Positions 1 to 11,690 of a DNA stretch of 64,000 nt are shown piece after piece. The notes under the pieces were generated by a model that saw only the letters and a list, made by a program, of their open reading frames with translations, searched no databases and was not told the DNA's origin. Made by a program: the position numbers and the translations under genes. Position 1 is the stretch's first letter. The number at the start of each line of letters is the position of its first letter. Origin of the DNA: Aquatica leii (Eukaryota > Arthropoda > Insecta > Coleoptera > Lampyridae); the NCBI GenBank assembly GCA_035610365.1, contig CM069436.1, positions 54,823,505 through 54,887,504 on the forward strand. The letters run 5' to 3'.

Positions 1-58
1 ACACAAAATAAAAATGCAAATATGAAGATATAATACAGAAATTAAATTTAACCAAACA
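1..58 (-). repeat. Terminal fragment of the BEL 3' LTR
   Basis: These 58 bases repeat 6100-6157 without a difference and end in CA on the + strand (TG on the element strand), as an LTR should. The rest of this LTR lies left of the window. Confidence 0.9.
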
Positions 59-77
59 TACCGCCCCCTTTGAAAGT
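59..77 (-). other. Polypurine tract of the BEL element
   Basis: On the - strand the sequence is AAAGGGGGCGGTA directly before the LTR start TGTTTGG. A purine-rich run at this place is where plus-strand DNA synthesis is primed in LTR elements. Assigned by position and composition. Confidence 0.7.
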
Positions 78-127
78 TCCCTATTGTAACTTTCTAAATG
101 TCTACTCTACTTTACTTAAACAAAACA

Positions 128-3100
128 TTAGTCAATATCAATTGGTAATAAACACAGTTTCACTACCGCGCACTTTGAAATGCCATTGGTAATTTTAATC
201 GAGACCACTCTGGAAACACCGTCAGGACCTGGATGTAGGTTCACAACTCTGCCTAATCGCCAGTACAACGGTGGTGTGTTGTCTTCCTTTACTAAAACCA
301 TCGCTCCCACCTTAATCAATTCATTGTGTTTTTTCAACCATTTTTGCCTTTTTTGCAAGCAGGACAGATACTCCGTGGACCAGCGCTGCCAGAAATGTTG
401 CACCATTTGTCGCATTAATTTGTATCGATTTAATTGATCGATTTTAATTACTTCTTCGTGTCTTTCCGGAATTGCAATTAATATGTCTCCTATTAGGAAG
501 TGTCCGGGTGTTAAGGCGGTAAGGTCATTAGGATCATGGGACAAAGGTGTTAGCGGTCTAGAATTCATAACAGCTTCGATTTGAACGATGACGGTAGTCA
601 GTTCTTCGAATGTTAAAGATCTATTTGCAATAATTTTTTTCATGTGTAACTTAGCTATTTTAATGTTTGATTCCCATAAGCCCCCAAAATGCGGCGACCT
701 CGGCGGAATAAATCTCCACTCAATGCTATTTGTTTCTAAATAATTTTTAAATTTTGAATCGGTCAAAGCGGATATTATACCTTTCAATTCACGATTTGCC
801 CCAACAAAGTTACTTCCATTATCTGATACAAATCTTTTTAAAGCATTTAAAAATGACTTTGTAGTCAGGTCTCCTGCTAATTCTAAGTGCACAGCCTTTG
901 TAGCCATACAAACAAAGATGCATAAATAAGCATTTATAATTTTTCTATTTTTTAGTTTACCGTCTTTAATCAAGAAGGGACCGGCGTAATCAATTCCAGT
1001 ATTTAAAAAAGGTCTTCCGGGCACGACTCGTTCTGAAGGCAATTGCCCCATTTGTGGCTGAATGACTACCTTTTGAAATCGTGCGCAGACTACGCACTTG
1101 TGCAAAATATTTTTAACAGTGCTCCGCCCCTTGAGTGGCCAAAATTTTGTTCGCACAGCTGCTAATGTACCTTCTACTCCAGTGTGCATGTTTCTTATGT
1201 GCTCGTGTTTAATAATTAACGTTGTTAAAATGTGCGAAGATGACAATATTATAGGAAATTTTTGATAATAATTAACGTTTGCGTTTAACAGTCTTCCCCC
1301 CACTCTAAGTATGCCTGAATTGTCTAAAAATGGATTCAATGAATTTAACCTACTGCTACCTGATAATGTCTTTGATATACTTAATAAATTAATTTCGTTT
1401 GAAAAATCTTGTGACTGGGCCTGACGTATTAACGTAAACATAGCTTCTTCTAATTCATCTGTTTGTAATCCTCCTAATATTTTTTTATATTTATGTGTGG
1501 TTACATTCTTTGCGAATCTTAACATATAAGCTACAACTCTTTGTAACCTACCTAATGTTGAATATTTGACGAAAATATCATTGTCGGTATCTATAGCGTT
1601 AGACGTAACTAGCACCGATATCTTTCTTTCCGGGATGTCACTCACATTAATAAATTTAGAAGTTGGTATCTGGTCTGTTATGAGCCAGTTCGGTCCGGCC
1701 CACCATATTCGTAAATGATCTGAACTTATAGAACTAACTCCGCGCGATATCAAATCAGCAGGGTTTTCGGAAGATATGACGTGACCCCACTGTTTTGGAT
1801 TACTAAGAATTTGAATTTCTGACACCCTATTTGCCACAAACACGTGACAATTATTTGGATCTGAAGATATCCATGCTAATACTATGGTTGAGTCGCACCA
1901 ATACTTTACCTCTGAGATTTTAAATTTTATTGAATGCAAGACCTTACTCATTAGTTGAGCTAATAGAACTGCTCCACACAACTCTAATCGCGGTAACGTA
2001 ATTTTTTTAATAGGAGCTACACGTGATTTTGCGCATAATAACCGTACACACCTTCTCCCATCCGCGTCAACTGTTCGCAAATAAACGCAACACCCGTATG
2101 CTGCTTCGGAAGCGTCACAAAATCCGTGTATTTCCGCCGTTATCCAATTCTTTATTGTTGCTTGCCTAGGTAACTCAATAGTTTCTAACGAACTTATTAA
2201 ATATTCTAATTTATTCCATTGAAGCCGAATAGGATATGGCAATTCATCGTCCCAATCTAATTTTAATTTCCACAACCCTTGTAAAATTAATTTGGCATTA
2301 ATTGTTATCGGTCCTACTAAACCCAAAGGGTCAAATATTTGTGCAATAACCGATAAAATCATTCTTTTTGTTAGTGATTTATTACGATCTCGCAATTCAA
2401 CCGAATATTTAAGTGTGTCTAACTTGGGATTCCATAAAATTCCTAAAGTTTTCTTTTCCGAATCTGAATCTAATATATAATATTGTGATACATTTAATTT
2501 ATTTGCATCATCATTAAATATTTTTGGCTCATTTGATACCCATTGACGTAGTACAAATCCAGCGGTACTCAAAATGTCGCTAATTTGATTTTTCAGCTTA
2601 ATTACTGATTCGATTGTATTTGTGCCCGTTATCAAGTCGTCCATATAAAAATCTCGTGTAATTACTTCACCTGCTTCCGGAAACGTTTGTTTTGCCTGTG
2701 TACCTAATTGCTGAAGGCATCTAGTTGCTAAGAATGAAGCTGGCGCAGTGCCGTACGTTAGCGTGTTTAATCTATAATGACGAAGTGGTTGATCTGGTTC
2801 ATACCGAAATACAATTCTTTGCAAATCTCGTTGATTTGAATCTACATTTACTTGCCGATACATCTTACTGATGTCTCCGGTTATTACATAATTATGGGTT
2901 CTAAAACGCAATAAAATCGAAAATAAATCATCTTGTATACAAGGACCTGCTAATAAACTGTCGTTCAACGAATAACCAGACGATGTTTTAGCTGAGGCGT
3001 CGAATACCACCCGCAATTTTGTTGTCAGACTCATTTCTTTGATTATACCGTGATGCGGTAGATAGAATACCTCGTTAGGTGATTCCTCCAATTCGTTTAT

Positions 3101-5296
3101 TTCTGTCATGTGACCTAAACGCTCATACTCTGACATGAACTCGTTATACTGTTTTTTTAACACAGGGTCCTTTGACAATTTTTTCTCTAACGCATCGAAC
3201 CTTTTAATCGCATTTTTTAACGAGTCACCTAAAGATACCGTTTCGAGTTTACGCGGTAATTTTACTATAAATCGTCCGTTATGATCGCGTTTTACGGTAT
3301 TTACAAATAAATCTTCACATACGCGCTCTACTGGTGTTAACTCTCGTTTCATCATGCATTCCTCAATTTTCCAAAATTTTTCTAATTGTAACTGCACATT
3401 TGTATTTACTGTAACGCAAGATATAATTTTATTTTCTGTTTCATATATTGATCCCGTAATTACCCATCCAAGTTTAGTGTTCTGTGCAGTAAGATTTTGC
3501 ATATTCAATTTAATACGACCTACACATAGTAAGTCCCAAAATATATTAGCACCCAGTAGCATATCTATTTTATTTGGTACATTGAACGTTTGATCTGATA
3601 TCTGGATGCTTTTAGGTATATCTAAATTACTAACATTTATAAGGTTAATTGGGATATTATCAGTAATTTTATCTAAAATTAAAAATTGCAATTCAGTCCT
3701 GAATTCATTAATTTTTGATTTTATTGTTGCGTTAAATCTACGGTTTAAGTAAGTTACCTTATTGTTTATTCCCGAAATAGTCACATTTGAAATTTCACTA
3801 GTTAGTTTCAACCGTTCAAATAGCTCTGTAGTGACAAAATTTGTTTGTGAGCCCGAGTCGAGAAGTGCACGACACGTAACTGAATTTCCGTATCTATCCT
3901 CTACATCTAACAATGCTGTTGATAATAACGTATAATTAATATTTTGGAAACAATGCATTGATTTACTTGCATGAGCTTGATCATTGCTTGTAGGCACAAT
4001 AGTTGGTGGCTGATTGACATATTCGACCGCGGTGATTGTTTTTCTCAAATCATTACTACAATTAATTTCGCTAGGCACGAAGTCTTTATGCAATAAAGTA
4101 TTGTGATTACGATTACATTTCCTACAGCCGCGTGCTCTGCATTTGTAATTTAAATGGTTGTCCTTAAAACAATTTACACATATTTTCATTTTTTTAATTT
4201 CTGCCCACCTATCTGAGATATTTAATTTTAAAAAATCTGGACAACAATACAAGTAATGATCACCTTTACATAAAAGACATGATTGTTTATTTGCTACTAG
4301 ATGCGTAAATGTTTTTATTTCGCCTAATTTTCTTTGTGATACTTTATTATTAACTAAATCTAACTCTAAAGACTCCAAAACGTGACACCTGTTATTTAAA
4401 AATTTTATTAATTCATCAATTGTAGGAAACGTATCTTTATTTCCCGTGGTTTCTTTCCATTGTCTTCTTGTGTTACTATCTAATTTATTTATTACTACAT
4501 GTATTAAAATTGTATCAATATTGAGTGCATCTAATTTTTTAAGAGACCTTAAATTGCTAGAAAAATTATCTACTAAATGTCTAAGCCCTTGATACGATTC
4601 TTGTTTAACTATTTTTAATTCAAAAATATTATTTACATGCGTGTTTACTATGGCCTTTTTATTTTCATAACGCTCTTTAAGCATTTCCCAAGCAACCCCA
4701 TAATTAACATCCGTAACTTCAAGCGAGTCTAATAAACGCGCTGCTTCGCCCCGTAGTGCCGATTTTAAATAATGGAATTTTTGAATCGATGGTAACGATT
4801 TGTCTTTATCGATCAATAAATTAAACGTGTCATAAAATTGCATCCATTGTTCATATTTGCCATCAAATTCAATTAACTTTATATTAGGAAGTTTTACGTT
4901 ATTACTTGCAATAGAATTATTAGAAATATTAGAAATACCCGGGTTATTGACCGTTTGGGAACAAGTTGTTTGTGAATTGTGAGACATAATTTCCCTTGCC
5001 TTTGTTGTACTTTCAAAGAATTTGTCTTCAAACTCTACCTGCTGTTGACCTTCAAATGCATCCGTATTTTCCTCAAAACATTCAATTTTGCATTGAACAT
5101 CAATAAATTCTTGCCAAAGTAATTCAACTTTTTCTAGTCGTCCGCTTAATTCAACAACAGACTTATTTGAATCAAAACTACTTACATACGTGTGAAATCG
5201 TGTTAATTGCGATTTAATTTGTTTGCGCTTATTTACCAATAATTTAAATTCTAATAATTGCTCGTTAGTTTTTGCGTTAACTGAAGTCTCCGGCAT
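128..5296 (-). CDS. BEL/Pao gag-pol polyprotein, 1722 aa
   Basis: Single uninterrupted ORF, a normal length for BEL/Pao. Domains in order (approximate residues): gag core of the DUF1759 type (135-310), cysteine/histidine zinc knuckles (337-400), aspartic protease with the active-site motif LLDSGS (about 478), reverse transcriptase with VVFDASAKT and YMDD (about 884), RNase H with DASEAAYG (about 1059) and WCDST, integrase zinc region with CVVC (about 1400), integrase core with TGIDYAG, SDNGSNF and GGLWES (about 1436, 1493, 1539), and the usual C-terminal BEL integrase tail. The start is the first ATG after the leader. Odd point: between the helix ending ALKRF and the catalytic VSDNG there are about ten residues fewer than I would expect for Pao-type integrases; the DNA confirms this is in frame. 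Otherwise the element looks coding-competent. It encodes its own replication and integration functions. Confidence 0.95.
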   Translation of the reverse strand: MPETSVNAKTNEQLLEFKLLVNKRKQIKSQLTRFHTYVSSFDSNKSVVELSGRLEKVELLWQEFIDVQCKIECFEENTDAFEGQQQVEFEDKFFESTTKAREIMSHNSQTTCSQTVNNPGISNISNNSIASNNVKLPNIKLIEFDGKYEQWMQFYDTFNLLIDKDKSLPSIQKFHYLKSALRGEAARLLDSLEVTDVNYGVAWEMLKERYENKKAIVNTHVNNIFELKIVKQESYQGLRHLVDNFSSNLRSLKKLDALNIDTILIHVVINKLDSNTRRQWKETTGNKDTFPTIDELIKFLNNRCHVLESLELDLVNNKVSQRKLGEIKTFTHLVANKQSCLLCKGDHYLYCCPDFLKLNISDRWAEIKKMKICVNCFKDNHLNYKCRARGCRKCNRNHNTLLHKDFVPSEINCSNDLRKTITAVEYVNQPPTIVPTSNDQAHASKSMHCFQNINYTLLSTALLDVEDRYGNSVTCRALLDSGSQTNFVTTELFERLKLTSEISNVTISGINNKVTYLNRRFNATIKSKINEFRTELQFLILDKITDNIPINLINVSNLDIPKSIQISDQTFNVPNKIDMLLGANIFWDLLCVGRIKLNMQNLTAQNTKLGWVITGSIYETENKIISCVTVNTNVQLQLEKFWKIEECMMKRELTPVERVCEDLFVNTVKRDHNGRFIVKLPRKLETVSLGDSLKNAIKRFDALEKKLSKDPVLKKQYNEFMSEYERLGHMTEINELEESPNEVFYLPHHGIIKEMSLTTKLRVVFDASAKTSSGYSLNDSLLAGPCIQDDLFSILLRFRTHNYVITGDISKMYRQVNVDSNQRDLQRIVFRYEPDQPLRHYRLNTLTYGTAPASFLATRCLQQLGTQAKQTFPEAGEVITRDFYMDDLITGTNTIESVIKLKNQISDILSTAGFVLRQWVSNEPKIFNDDANKLNVSQYYILDSDSEKKTLGILWNPKLDTLKYSVELRDRNKSLTKRMILSVIAQIFDPLGLVGPITINAKLILQGLWKLKLDWDDELPYPIRLQWNKLEYLISSLETIELPRQATIKNWITAEIHGFCDASEAAYGCCVYLRTVDADGRRCVRLLCAKSRVAPIKKITLPRLELCGAVLLAQLMSKVLHSIKFKISEVKYWCDSTIVLAWISSDPNNCHVFVANRVSEIQILSNPKQWGHVISSENPADLISRGVSSISSDHLRIWWAGPNWLITDQIPTSKFINVSDIPERKISVLVTSNAIDTDNDIFVKYSTLGRLQRVVAYMLRFAKNVTTHKYKKILGGLQTDELEEAMFTLIRQAQSQDFSNEINLLSISKTLSGSSRLNSLNPFLDNSGILRVGGRLLNANVNYYQKFPIILSSSHILTTLIIKHEHIRNMHTGVEGTLAAVRTKFWPLKGRSTVKNILHKCVVCARFQKVVIQPQMGQLPSERVVPGRPFLNTGIDYAGPFLIKDGKLKNRKIINAYLCIFVCMATKAVHLELAGDLTTKSFLNALKRFVSDNGSNFVGANRELKGIISALTDSKFKNYLETNSIEWRFIPPRSPHFGGLWESNIKIAKLHMKKIIANRSLTFEELTTVIVQIEAVMNSRPLTPLSHDPNDLTALTPGHFLIGDILIAIPERHEEVIKIDQLNRYKLMRQMVQHFWQRWSTEYLSCLQKRQKWLKKHNELIKVGAMVLVKEDNTPPLYWRLGRVVNLHPGPDGVSRVVSIKITNGISKCAVVKLCLLPIDID

Positions 5297-5403
5297 ATTG
5301 TATCGAATAAATAAATAATAATATAAAATAAAATACGATATAATACAAATGCCGCCCGCGATTGTTTAAATCAAAACCAATAGGTATAATTAATAAGGAA
5401 ATA

Positions 5404-5424
5404 AAACGGGAAGAGACTCACCAA
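5404..5424 (-). other. Probable primer-binding site region of the BEL element
   Basis: Just inside the 5' LTR (element strand) the sequence reads TTGGTGAGTCTCTTCCCG. The place is right for a tRNA primer-binding site. I cannot name the tRNA. Confidence 0.5.
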
Positions 5425-6157
5425 TGTTGATTTCTTGCTACGCTTGCTGTGGATTTATTTTTAATTACAATTCTTCATCAGGCTCGCTGGACCAATGTTT
5501 GGGCTGGTGTTCAAAATAAATAATTATAGTGGACTGTATATAAAAATGTGTATTCACCACTGCAGCTTGACAAGTAATGGTTACAAAATGATATTTTTTA
5601 AAGGAAGGCACTGTTGCCAACTGTTTGAAAACTTTCCCCCTAAAGCAATTTCAAAACCCACTAAATTCAAACTAAAACCCCCCAACTGCGACACAAGTAC
5701 ATAATTTTCAATACTTTAAACTAACAATAACAACTAGAAATTCAGCGGTCAGCTGTTACGACTTATATATAGACATATGCATCAGCACCATCTAGCAACC
5801 ATTAATAGTATCATTTGATCAATTCAAATTTTTTCATAAACTTTTATTGAATACAAGTATGGAGTATGGAAAGTAGTGCAATTAAAAAAAAATACACATT
5901 AAAATTTTATCCCTAAAAATACCCCCAAAAAATTCTTCTCCCTAAAAAACTCCCTGTATAGATTTTTTCCCCCTAAATTTAGGGGGAAAACCCCCAAGTT
6001 GGCATCACTGAAGGAAGGTACCTGCACATTCTTTGGGTTAACTGACAAGTACCCTCCGGATTACATAAATCTTTATAACTAATTCTAAGTACATACTGTA
6101 CACAAAATAAAAATGCAAATATGAAGATATAATACAGAAATTAAATTTAACCAAACA
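5425..6157 (-). repeat. BEL 5' LTR, about 733 bp
   Basis: Bounded by TG and CA, with the right edge fixed by the identical fragment at 1-58 and the left edge by the primer-binding region. It should hold the element promoter and polyadenylation signal. A stretch near 5930-5990 is rich in runs of C and A. No coding sequence is recognised in it. Confidence 0.85.
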
Positions 6158-6903
6158 CAGTGTTTCTCTGTCTAGCCTGAATACCCATCTCCAGTATTTT
6201 TCTTGTATCCCTTCTACCTCTTTATACTCTTTCCACCCCCATATTTCCGACTCATATATCACCACACTTTTTATTAAATTTTTAAACAGCAGCCTTCTTT
6301 TTTCTATGTCCACCTCAAACAACCTTTCCCCCTTCCCCTTGTCCTATTAACGTGTTTCCTTTCCTCAGTCTTTCCTTTATGTGTTCTGCCTTCTTATTAT
6401 CCTGCTTTTTCTTTTTCTTCCCCCTCCTTTTCTAAATACCATTATTTTTGTTTATTCCGTGTTTACTTCCATTTTTTTTTCATGTATTTTTCCAGCGTCT
6501 TCATCATCTCTTTCATTTCCTTTTCCTCCTTAGCCACCAACACTATGTGATCCGCATACGCCAACGACCATACCTTCACTTTCCTTACTACTATCCCTCC
6601 TTTCTGTTGTCCTCTCATTGTCTCCTCCAGATCCCCCGTATATACTGCAAATAGGCTTGAGCTCAGTGGGCATCCCTGTCTCAACCCTCTCTGTGTAATG
6701 AACTTCTCGCTCTCGTCCCCATTCACTTTGATCCTGCTCCACGTTTCTTCGTAAATTTCCTCCATTCTTTCTATTAATCCTTCATTGACTTTTTTTCTGC
6801 TCATGTATTCCCACGGTTTTTCCCTGTTCACTCTGTCAAAAACAGCAAAAAAATTGCGGATTTCATTGAAAAAACCAATAATAACGTCATTGCGCAAAAA
6901 CAT
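6158..6903 (-). pseudogene. Non-LTR retrotransposon reverse transcriptase, fragment
   Basis: On the - strand from 6903 to about 6460 the translation holds reverse transcriptase motifs: FDRVNREK, then RGLRQGCPLSSSLF, then AYADH where an active enzyme has YADD. From about 6322 to 6158 another piece reads EIWGW and WRWVFRLDRET, a C-terminal region seen in several insect LINEs. The two pieces are in different frames with a gap, so this is a dead copy. The fragment is cut at 6158 by the BEL LTR, and the remaining 3' part is presumably left of the window. I cannot assign the clade securely. Confidence 0.75.
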
Positions 6904-8517
6904 GACGTCATAAGTAAATTTTTTATGTCATAAGGTGGCTAATTAAAAAGTAAAATTGACCTTTCCGAGGGTTTTGCTTGAAAATATTAAATTACGCAAT
7001 CATAAATTTTGTTGCTTACTTCATCACCACACTGTATATTCTAATGTGTAATACTTAGTACTTTTACTATTATTTCTATTAAGCAAATAAAATTATAAAC
7101 TTAAGTTTTCTGAATTCTCTATACTCTTTCGACTTGGATGTAGAAATTCCTTATCGGAAAGTCGTGTGGTGACCGCACCAGTTTTTTTTTTATTTTGGCG
7201 CGTATAATAAGAGAACTTAGTTTTATTTACAGCTACGAATAGACTTCAAAAATTGTAAATACAAATACGAGAGTTCGAGTCAAAATAAATTGCTTTTCTA
7301 GTTTCTTTATTCAGTTTTTCTTACATATGAGAACACAACAAATAATAATAGACATTTCTAAAGAAACAAAGCACATAATTCTGTTTTTTCTATTTAAGAA
7401 CGGAAACGCAAGAAATACCAGTTTTATAAGAATTTCTTGATGTTACCTAGTTTATAATTTAATGAATACGAAGAAGCGGTAAACATCTTTTTACGCGTAT
7501 TCATTTCATCGTTTTATGTAGTAACGCAATGTTTCTGCTTATGAACGCTCCATCTTTATTTACAAAGATACTTTGTTGCTTGTAATATAATTTTTACAAC
7601 ATCGATAAGTTTTTTAGGCAGCTAGTTTAGTAGTCGACCTAATCTTACTCATTGTTGGTAATTAAAAGTTATGAAAACTCGTTAGTTGTTTAAAGGTATG
7701 TATATCATTCTATACACTCTTTTTATAGTTGTAGTTTTGATGTAACTAAGCAAATATTCGTTACGTAATAGTTTAGTTTTTTAAATAAGACTGTTTAAAA
7801 TATTTTTAGATTTTTCTAGAAACATCGGATTACCGTCAGTTTTTGGGAACAAAATTTATTTTAGATAGTAAATCCATATAAAACCTTAATACCTTTACTT
7901 TTGAAAACCCTTTGAGGGTGGCGCAATTAGGGGATGGTTACAAAAAATTGTAATTTTCTCAATGATTAACCTATCTAGTTTGAAAGCTTATCTAATTCAA
8001 CATTAAAATTGTCTATTACGAAATTTTTCAATCTCCATGCTAAACTATTAGGCGAAAAAAATTAACGTATTGTCGATTAGAAATGTTCTATTTCAAATAA
8101 TAGTTTGTAACTGCCGTATAGTACGGAAGATTCTACATTAGAAACACCACATGGAACTTTTCTTGAAATTTTCTTGTTAAATTGGTGACGTATTTTAATG
8201 AAGACGCGCAAATGTTTGCAATTTTCTTTAAAAAAATTAAATGGAAAGGCATATTGAGCTTAGTCTAGTTGTAAAATACATGAATTAGCAAATGTATTAT
8301 AAAAAATTTAAATTCTCTGTCATTGGAGAAACGGGATGAGATATGACACAAAATGTCTTTTGTGAACCATCAATCGACACCCATTGTTTAGAATGCACTC
8401 ATTGATTCTTGTTCTGGTGTTGACAGTACAGCAGCTTCCGAATTATCGAAAGAAAGTTTTAGAATTTTCATTTTGACAATCAGAAGATTGTGCTAATTGG
8501 GCAGTGAGATTAGAAAT
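6904..8517. other. Intergenic DNA, nothing recognised
   Basis: AT-rich sequence with frequent stops in all frames. I see no gene, RNA or clear repeat here. Confidence 0.5.
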
Positions 8518-8631
8518 AGATCATGATACAAATCCTATATTAAATAATGATTGTTGTCCTTTTTGAGCTTCTTTTGCTCGTTTTGCTTGCTGTTTTCTTT
8601 TCTCTGTGCCATTGACATAATGCCGCTTCAT
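8518..8631 (-). pseudogene. Possible N-terminus of a hAT/ZMYM-type transposase
   Basis: A 37-codon stretch starting MKRHYVNGTEKRKQQAKR and ending LFNIGF resembles the basic N-terminal start of TTF/ZMYM-like hAT transposases, which often begin with a lysine-rich stretch followed by a short hydrophobic motif. It stops early and nothing downstream is recognisable. It lies 66 bp from a hAT-like MITE, which supports the guess weakly. Confidence 0.3.
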
Positions 8632-8697
8632 ATTGAAAACTGAATTTTAATTTACCTTCAGTTTTATTTATAAATCTGTTGGACTGTCACTGGTAAG

Positions 8698-8864
8698 CAG
8701 TGGCGGATTATGCACTTAGGAGGTCTGACACATAACATGAACTTAAGGCCGCTGTTTATTTTAAGTTAAAATATGCTATGTTCAAAAAAGAATAGACTCT
8801 TCGTTTTTGAGGCCCGTGCAATCTAGAGGCCATTCTTTTGCGCCTGTGCGATAATCTTCCACTG
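8698..8864. mobile_element. hAT-like MITE, 167 bp
   Basis: The left end reads CAGTGGCGGATTATGCAC and the reverse complement of the right end reads CAGTGGAAGATTATCGCAC, giving imperfect terminal inverted repeats of about 18 bp. CAGTGGCGGAT is a common start for hAT elements. The eight bases on each side (CTGGTAAG and TTGCTAAA) agree at five positions, which fits a decayed 8-bp hAT target-site duplication. No coding capacity. Confidence 0.65.
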
Positions 8865-11435
8865 TTGCTAAATACTATTCATAAGAAGTTAAGTGTTATG
8901 TTAAGCCTGTCATTGTACATAATCCTAGTATAAATTATTACAATAGTTCTTCTCTATAAGCGGTTTTTGTATTTAATGTTTTCTGGAAACCATTGTTTAA
9001 CAAAACATGAAAATCTCTGTTGTTATTTATTGGTTCGTGGTAAGACCTTTTGAACAAAAAATGTTAATTATATTATGGTACGTAATTTAAGTAAAATTCT
9101 GTAATGTGTTATTGTCATCTACCTATTAAAACACTGTTTACTCAAACTTTTCAAAATTTATATATATAAAAAGACAATGTAAAATAATACTCTTTAAAAA
9201 GGCAAAAATGACAAAAAGTTACACAAAAAGGCAAAATAGGCAGGCTCCAGGCATTTGCCTGACTGTCCGCTCTTTAATAATCACCATCAATAGGTAAATG
9301 TTAGGACTAAAAAGTATGTCCAAAATTTGAGCGACTCTTGTTTCATCAAATTATAAACGTACGAAAAACAAATAAATTATTCTTCATAATTTAGAATTGA
9401 AGCCAGAGATTAGCATAAATAACTTGCAGAGAAAATGATCTAATAGATTAACACAGATTGATTTTAAAACACGTCAAATATATACAAACAACAAAAACAA
9501 AGTGGTAATGAAGTTTAAGTAGCTTCTTTTTTCAAACAAAGAAAATCATCTACATAAAACCACTTTCAATTTTAATAACCTTCAAATTTAAGTATAAATA
9601 AAGAGTTTTGTTTCGTTTACTTTTTTAATCGTAAATGTTTTATACAAAATTACACATGCTAAATGAAGTTATTGAAATTGCAAGACAAGAAAAACGCTAC
9701 AAACGAAGATTGCATTTTAAGGGTCCTTTTAGTTTCCCCGGCCCTTTATTTTCATAATGTTTAAACGTAAGAATAAACGGTTAATTATTACAAACAACTT
9801 TACGACGCTTAATGTTGTGTCTAAACCCTCACATAAACGCAACCATAAACATAAAAAGATGCTACGAATTTAAATTACATTTTAAGCAATCCTTTACGAC
9901 ATGTCAATTTAGTAATTTCAAGTTTTAATTAACAGTTAGTAAAAACCTCGTTTAATAAATCTAAATCGTACACATAAAACGATTAATTTGACAAAATGGA
10001 AATGGCCGCCAATGCGTTTGTTTTATCAAAGCAAAGAAAAGGTAACGTTTTTATAACGCTGAGATTTTAATGCAAAATGCTTACAAATTACAGTTAATTT
10101 TCCCATCCCTTATGTTAGCTAACGTATAGGAGTTACTTACATTAAAAATTACACAAAAAAACAAGCACGTACATTTTATATCAAGAAGGCCGATTGTACA
10201 AACGGTTGACACCCTTCTCTCGCTACTACTCTTAGCGTTCTCAAAACCCCTCTTAAAACGAATCATGCGTTAAACGATGCTAACAAGACGCAACTCGTAT
10301 TTTTCTTCCCACTAGCTGACGATGATTTGATTGAATTTAAATTTAAACTAAACCATCTCCACGTACTTCATAATATTTAATTTAAATTTTCTTTATTATG
10401 TACAACAGTGATACTGTTTTAATTTACGGTGAGTGTAATTATAACCACCCCACATAGATTGTGTGTTGAACAATATCCTTTATTTTGGTGTGTGAGCAAA
10501 AACTAAAGGTGTTCCTCCTATCTACGAAAACCGTAGTTTTTCAATGTATTTGCAGATATTGTAAAGTGTAAAAGATCGGATAAGAAGTAGCACTAAAGAA
10601 ATAGGCAGCTAATGTGTGCCATAGTACGCTACAACGTGTTTTAAGGAATTATTCTTTGTTCCCTTACCATGTTTAACGATTTTAACAGTTAACTGACGTT
10701 GATTACTACAGTTTTCCCGCATATCGAAAGTGATCGAGAGTGTATAACGAACTTAATACAACGTAAGTAGAGGGGAGGGATGTAGCTTGACGATCACAGC
10801 CACAGCGAGAAGTCGCTGCTTTTGTTTGTTCGCGGGTTTTAATTTTCAAACGCGAGTCCGTTACTTCACAACGTTTACACAAATCACTTAGCATCAAGTA
10901 AAGAAATCCGTTAAAAAATCGAGGCAGAAATGAATCAGGTTGTCCAACTCAGTTCTTATTAACAATTAATTTTGTAGATGATGGAAAATTAAAGAAAACA
11001 GTAATTAATACAATACATCAAAACGTTTCACGGAATTTACTGCATTTACTCACATAATTCATCGCATAGTTACAATCAACAAACAATTTCCATTTGTTTA
11101 AATACTCAGGACCGGCCTGAAAACTTTAATTGCAAATATCTCAAAACTGGACCACTTTAGACCAAATCTTTAAAGGAAACATTTTCATTTAACGTCACAA
11201 GAAAACTACTCCTTGAGTTTATAGTCGTATTTCAGATCAGAAATTGATAACATAAGCCGAAATTATGATTACTATAAACGGTGTTTTTTCTATGTAGTAG
11301 CATACGTCCGGCCTGTTCTTTAATAAAGTGATAATATTACTCGATTGATAACATTATCCGTTATTCTAATAAGCGGCGTGCAAGGTAAAATTGAAAAAAA
11401 GTCGTCTTACAAAATTGGACCTACATATGACATCA
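8865..11435. other. Intergenic DNA, nothing recognised
   Basis: About 2.6 kb of AT-rich sequence. Short ORFs at 10081-10266 and 10706-10897 have no recognisable motif and are probably chance. Confidence 0.45.
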
Positions 11436-11439
11436 TGGA

Positions 11440-11690
11440 GTGACAGATTAGGTGAGGTTTTGGCAGACGCGTCGAATACAATCTGAGTTTTGTAGTTACA
11501 CTGCTTTGCTTAATTACGCCATGATGAGGCAATTAAACAATGTTTTCTGTATCTATCTGATCGAAATTTAACTTTGACGTGTGACCCAATTACTCGTATT
11601 TTTGCGTGAGTTTTGATTATGATTCGAATAAATTTGGATCGCGTTGCAATTTTTGCTTACTCAATTGAAAAAACGGTTCGTTATTACTAT
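11440..11690 (-). pseudogene. Decayed BEL/Pao reverse transcriptase fragment
   Basis: On the - strand the DNA around 11455-11485 encodes VFDASAKTSPNL, the BEL reverse transcriptase motif also present in the intact element at about 3000. The bases just before it match that element's LPHHGIIK region in a shifted frame, and 11580-11690 resembles the preceding KDPVLKKQYNEF and LGHM region. Stops and frameshifts show an old copy, different from the young element at 1-6157. Confidence 0.65.

Larger units (their letters stand above)
1..6157 (-). mobile_element. BEL/Pao LTR retrotransposon, nearly complete
   Basis: The element reads on the - strand: 5' LTR at 5425-6157, leader with probable primer-binding site, one long gag-pol ORF (5296 to 128), a purine tract, then the 3' LTR, of which only the last 58 bases lie in the window. 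Those 58 bases are identical to 6100-6157 and the ORF is open throughout, so the insertion looks recent. The base after the 5' LTR falls inside the coding part of a non-LTR retrotransposon (6158-6903), so the BEL element appears to have landed in an older LINE. The target-site duplication cannot be checked because the other flank is outside the window. Confidence 0.93.

Noticed and set aside
7255..7290. tRNA B-box-like GAGTTCGAGTCAA
   Set aside because: No A box or cloverleaf could be folded around it.
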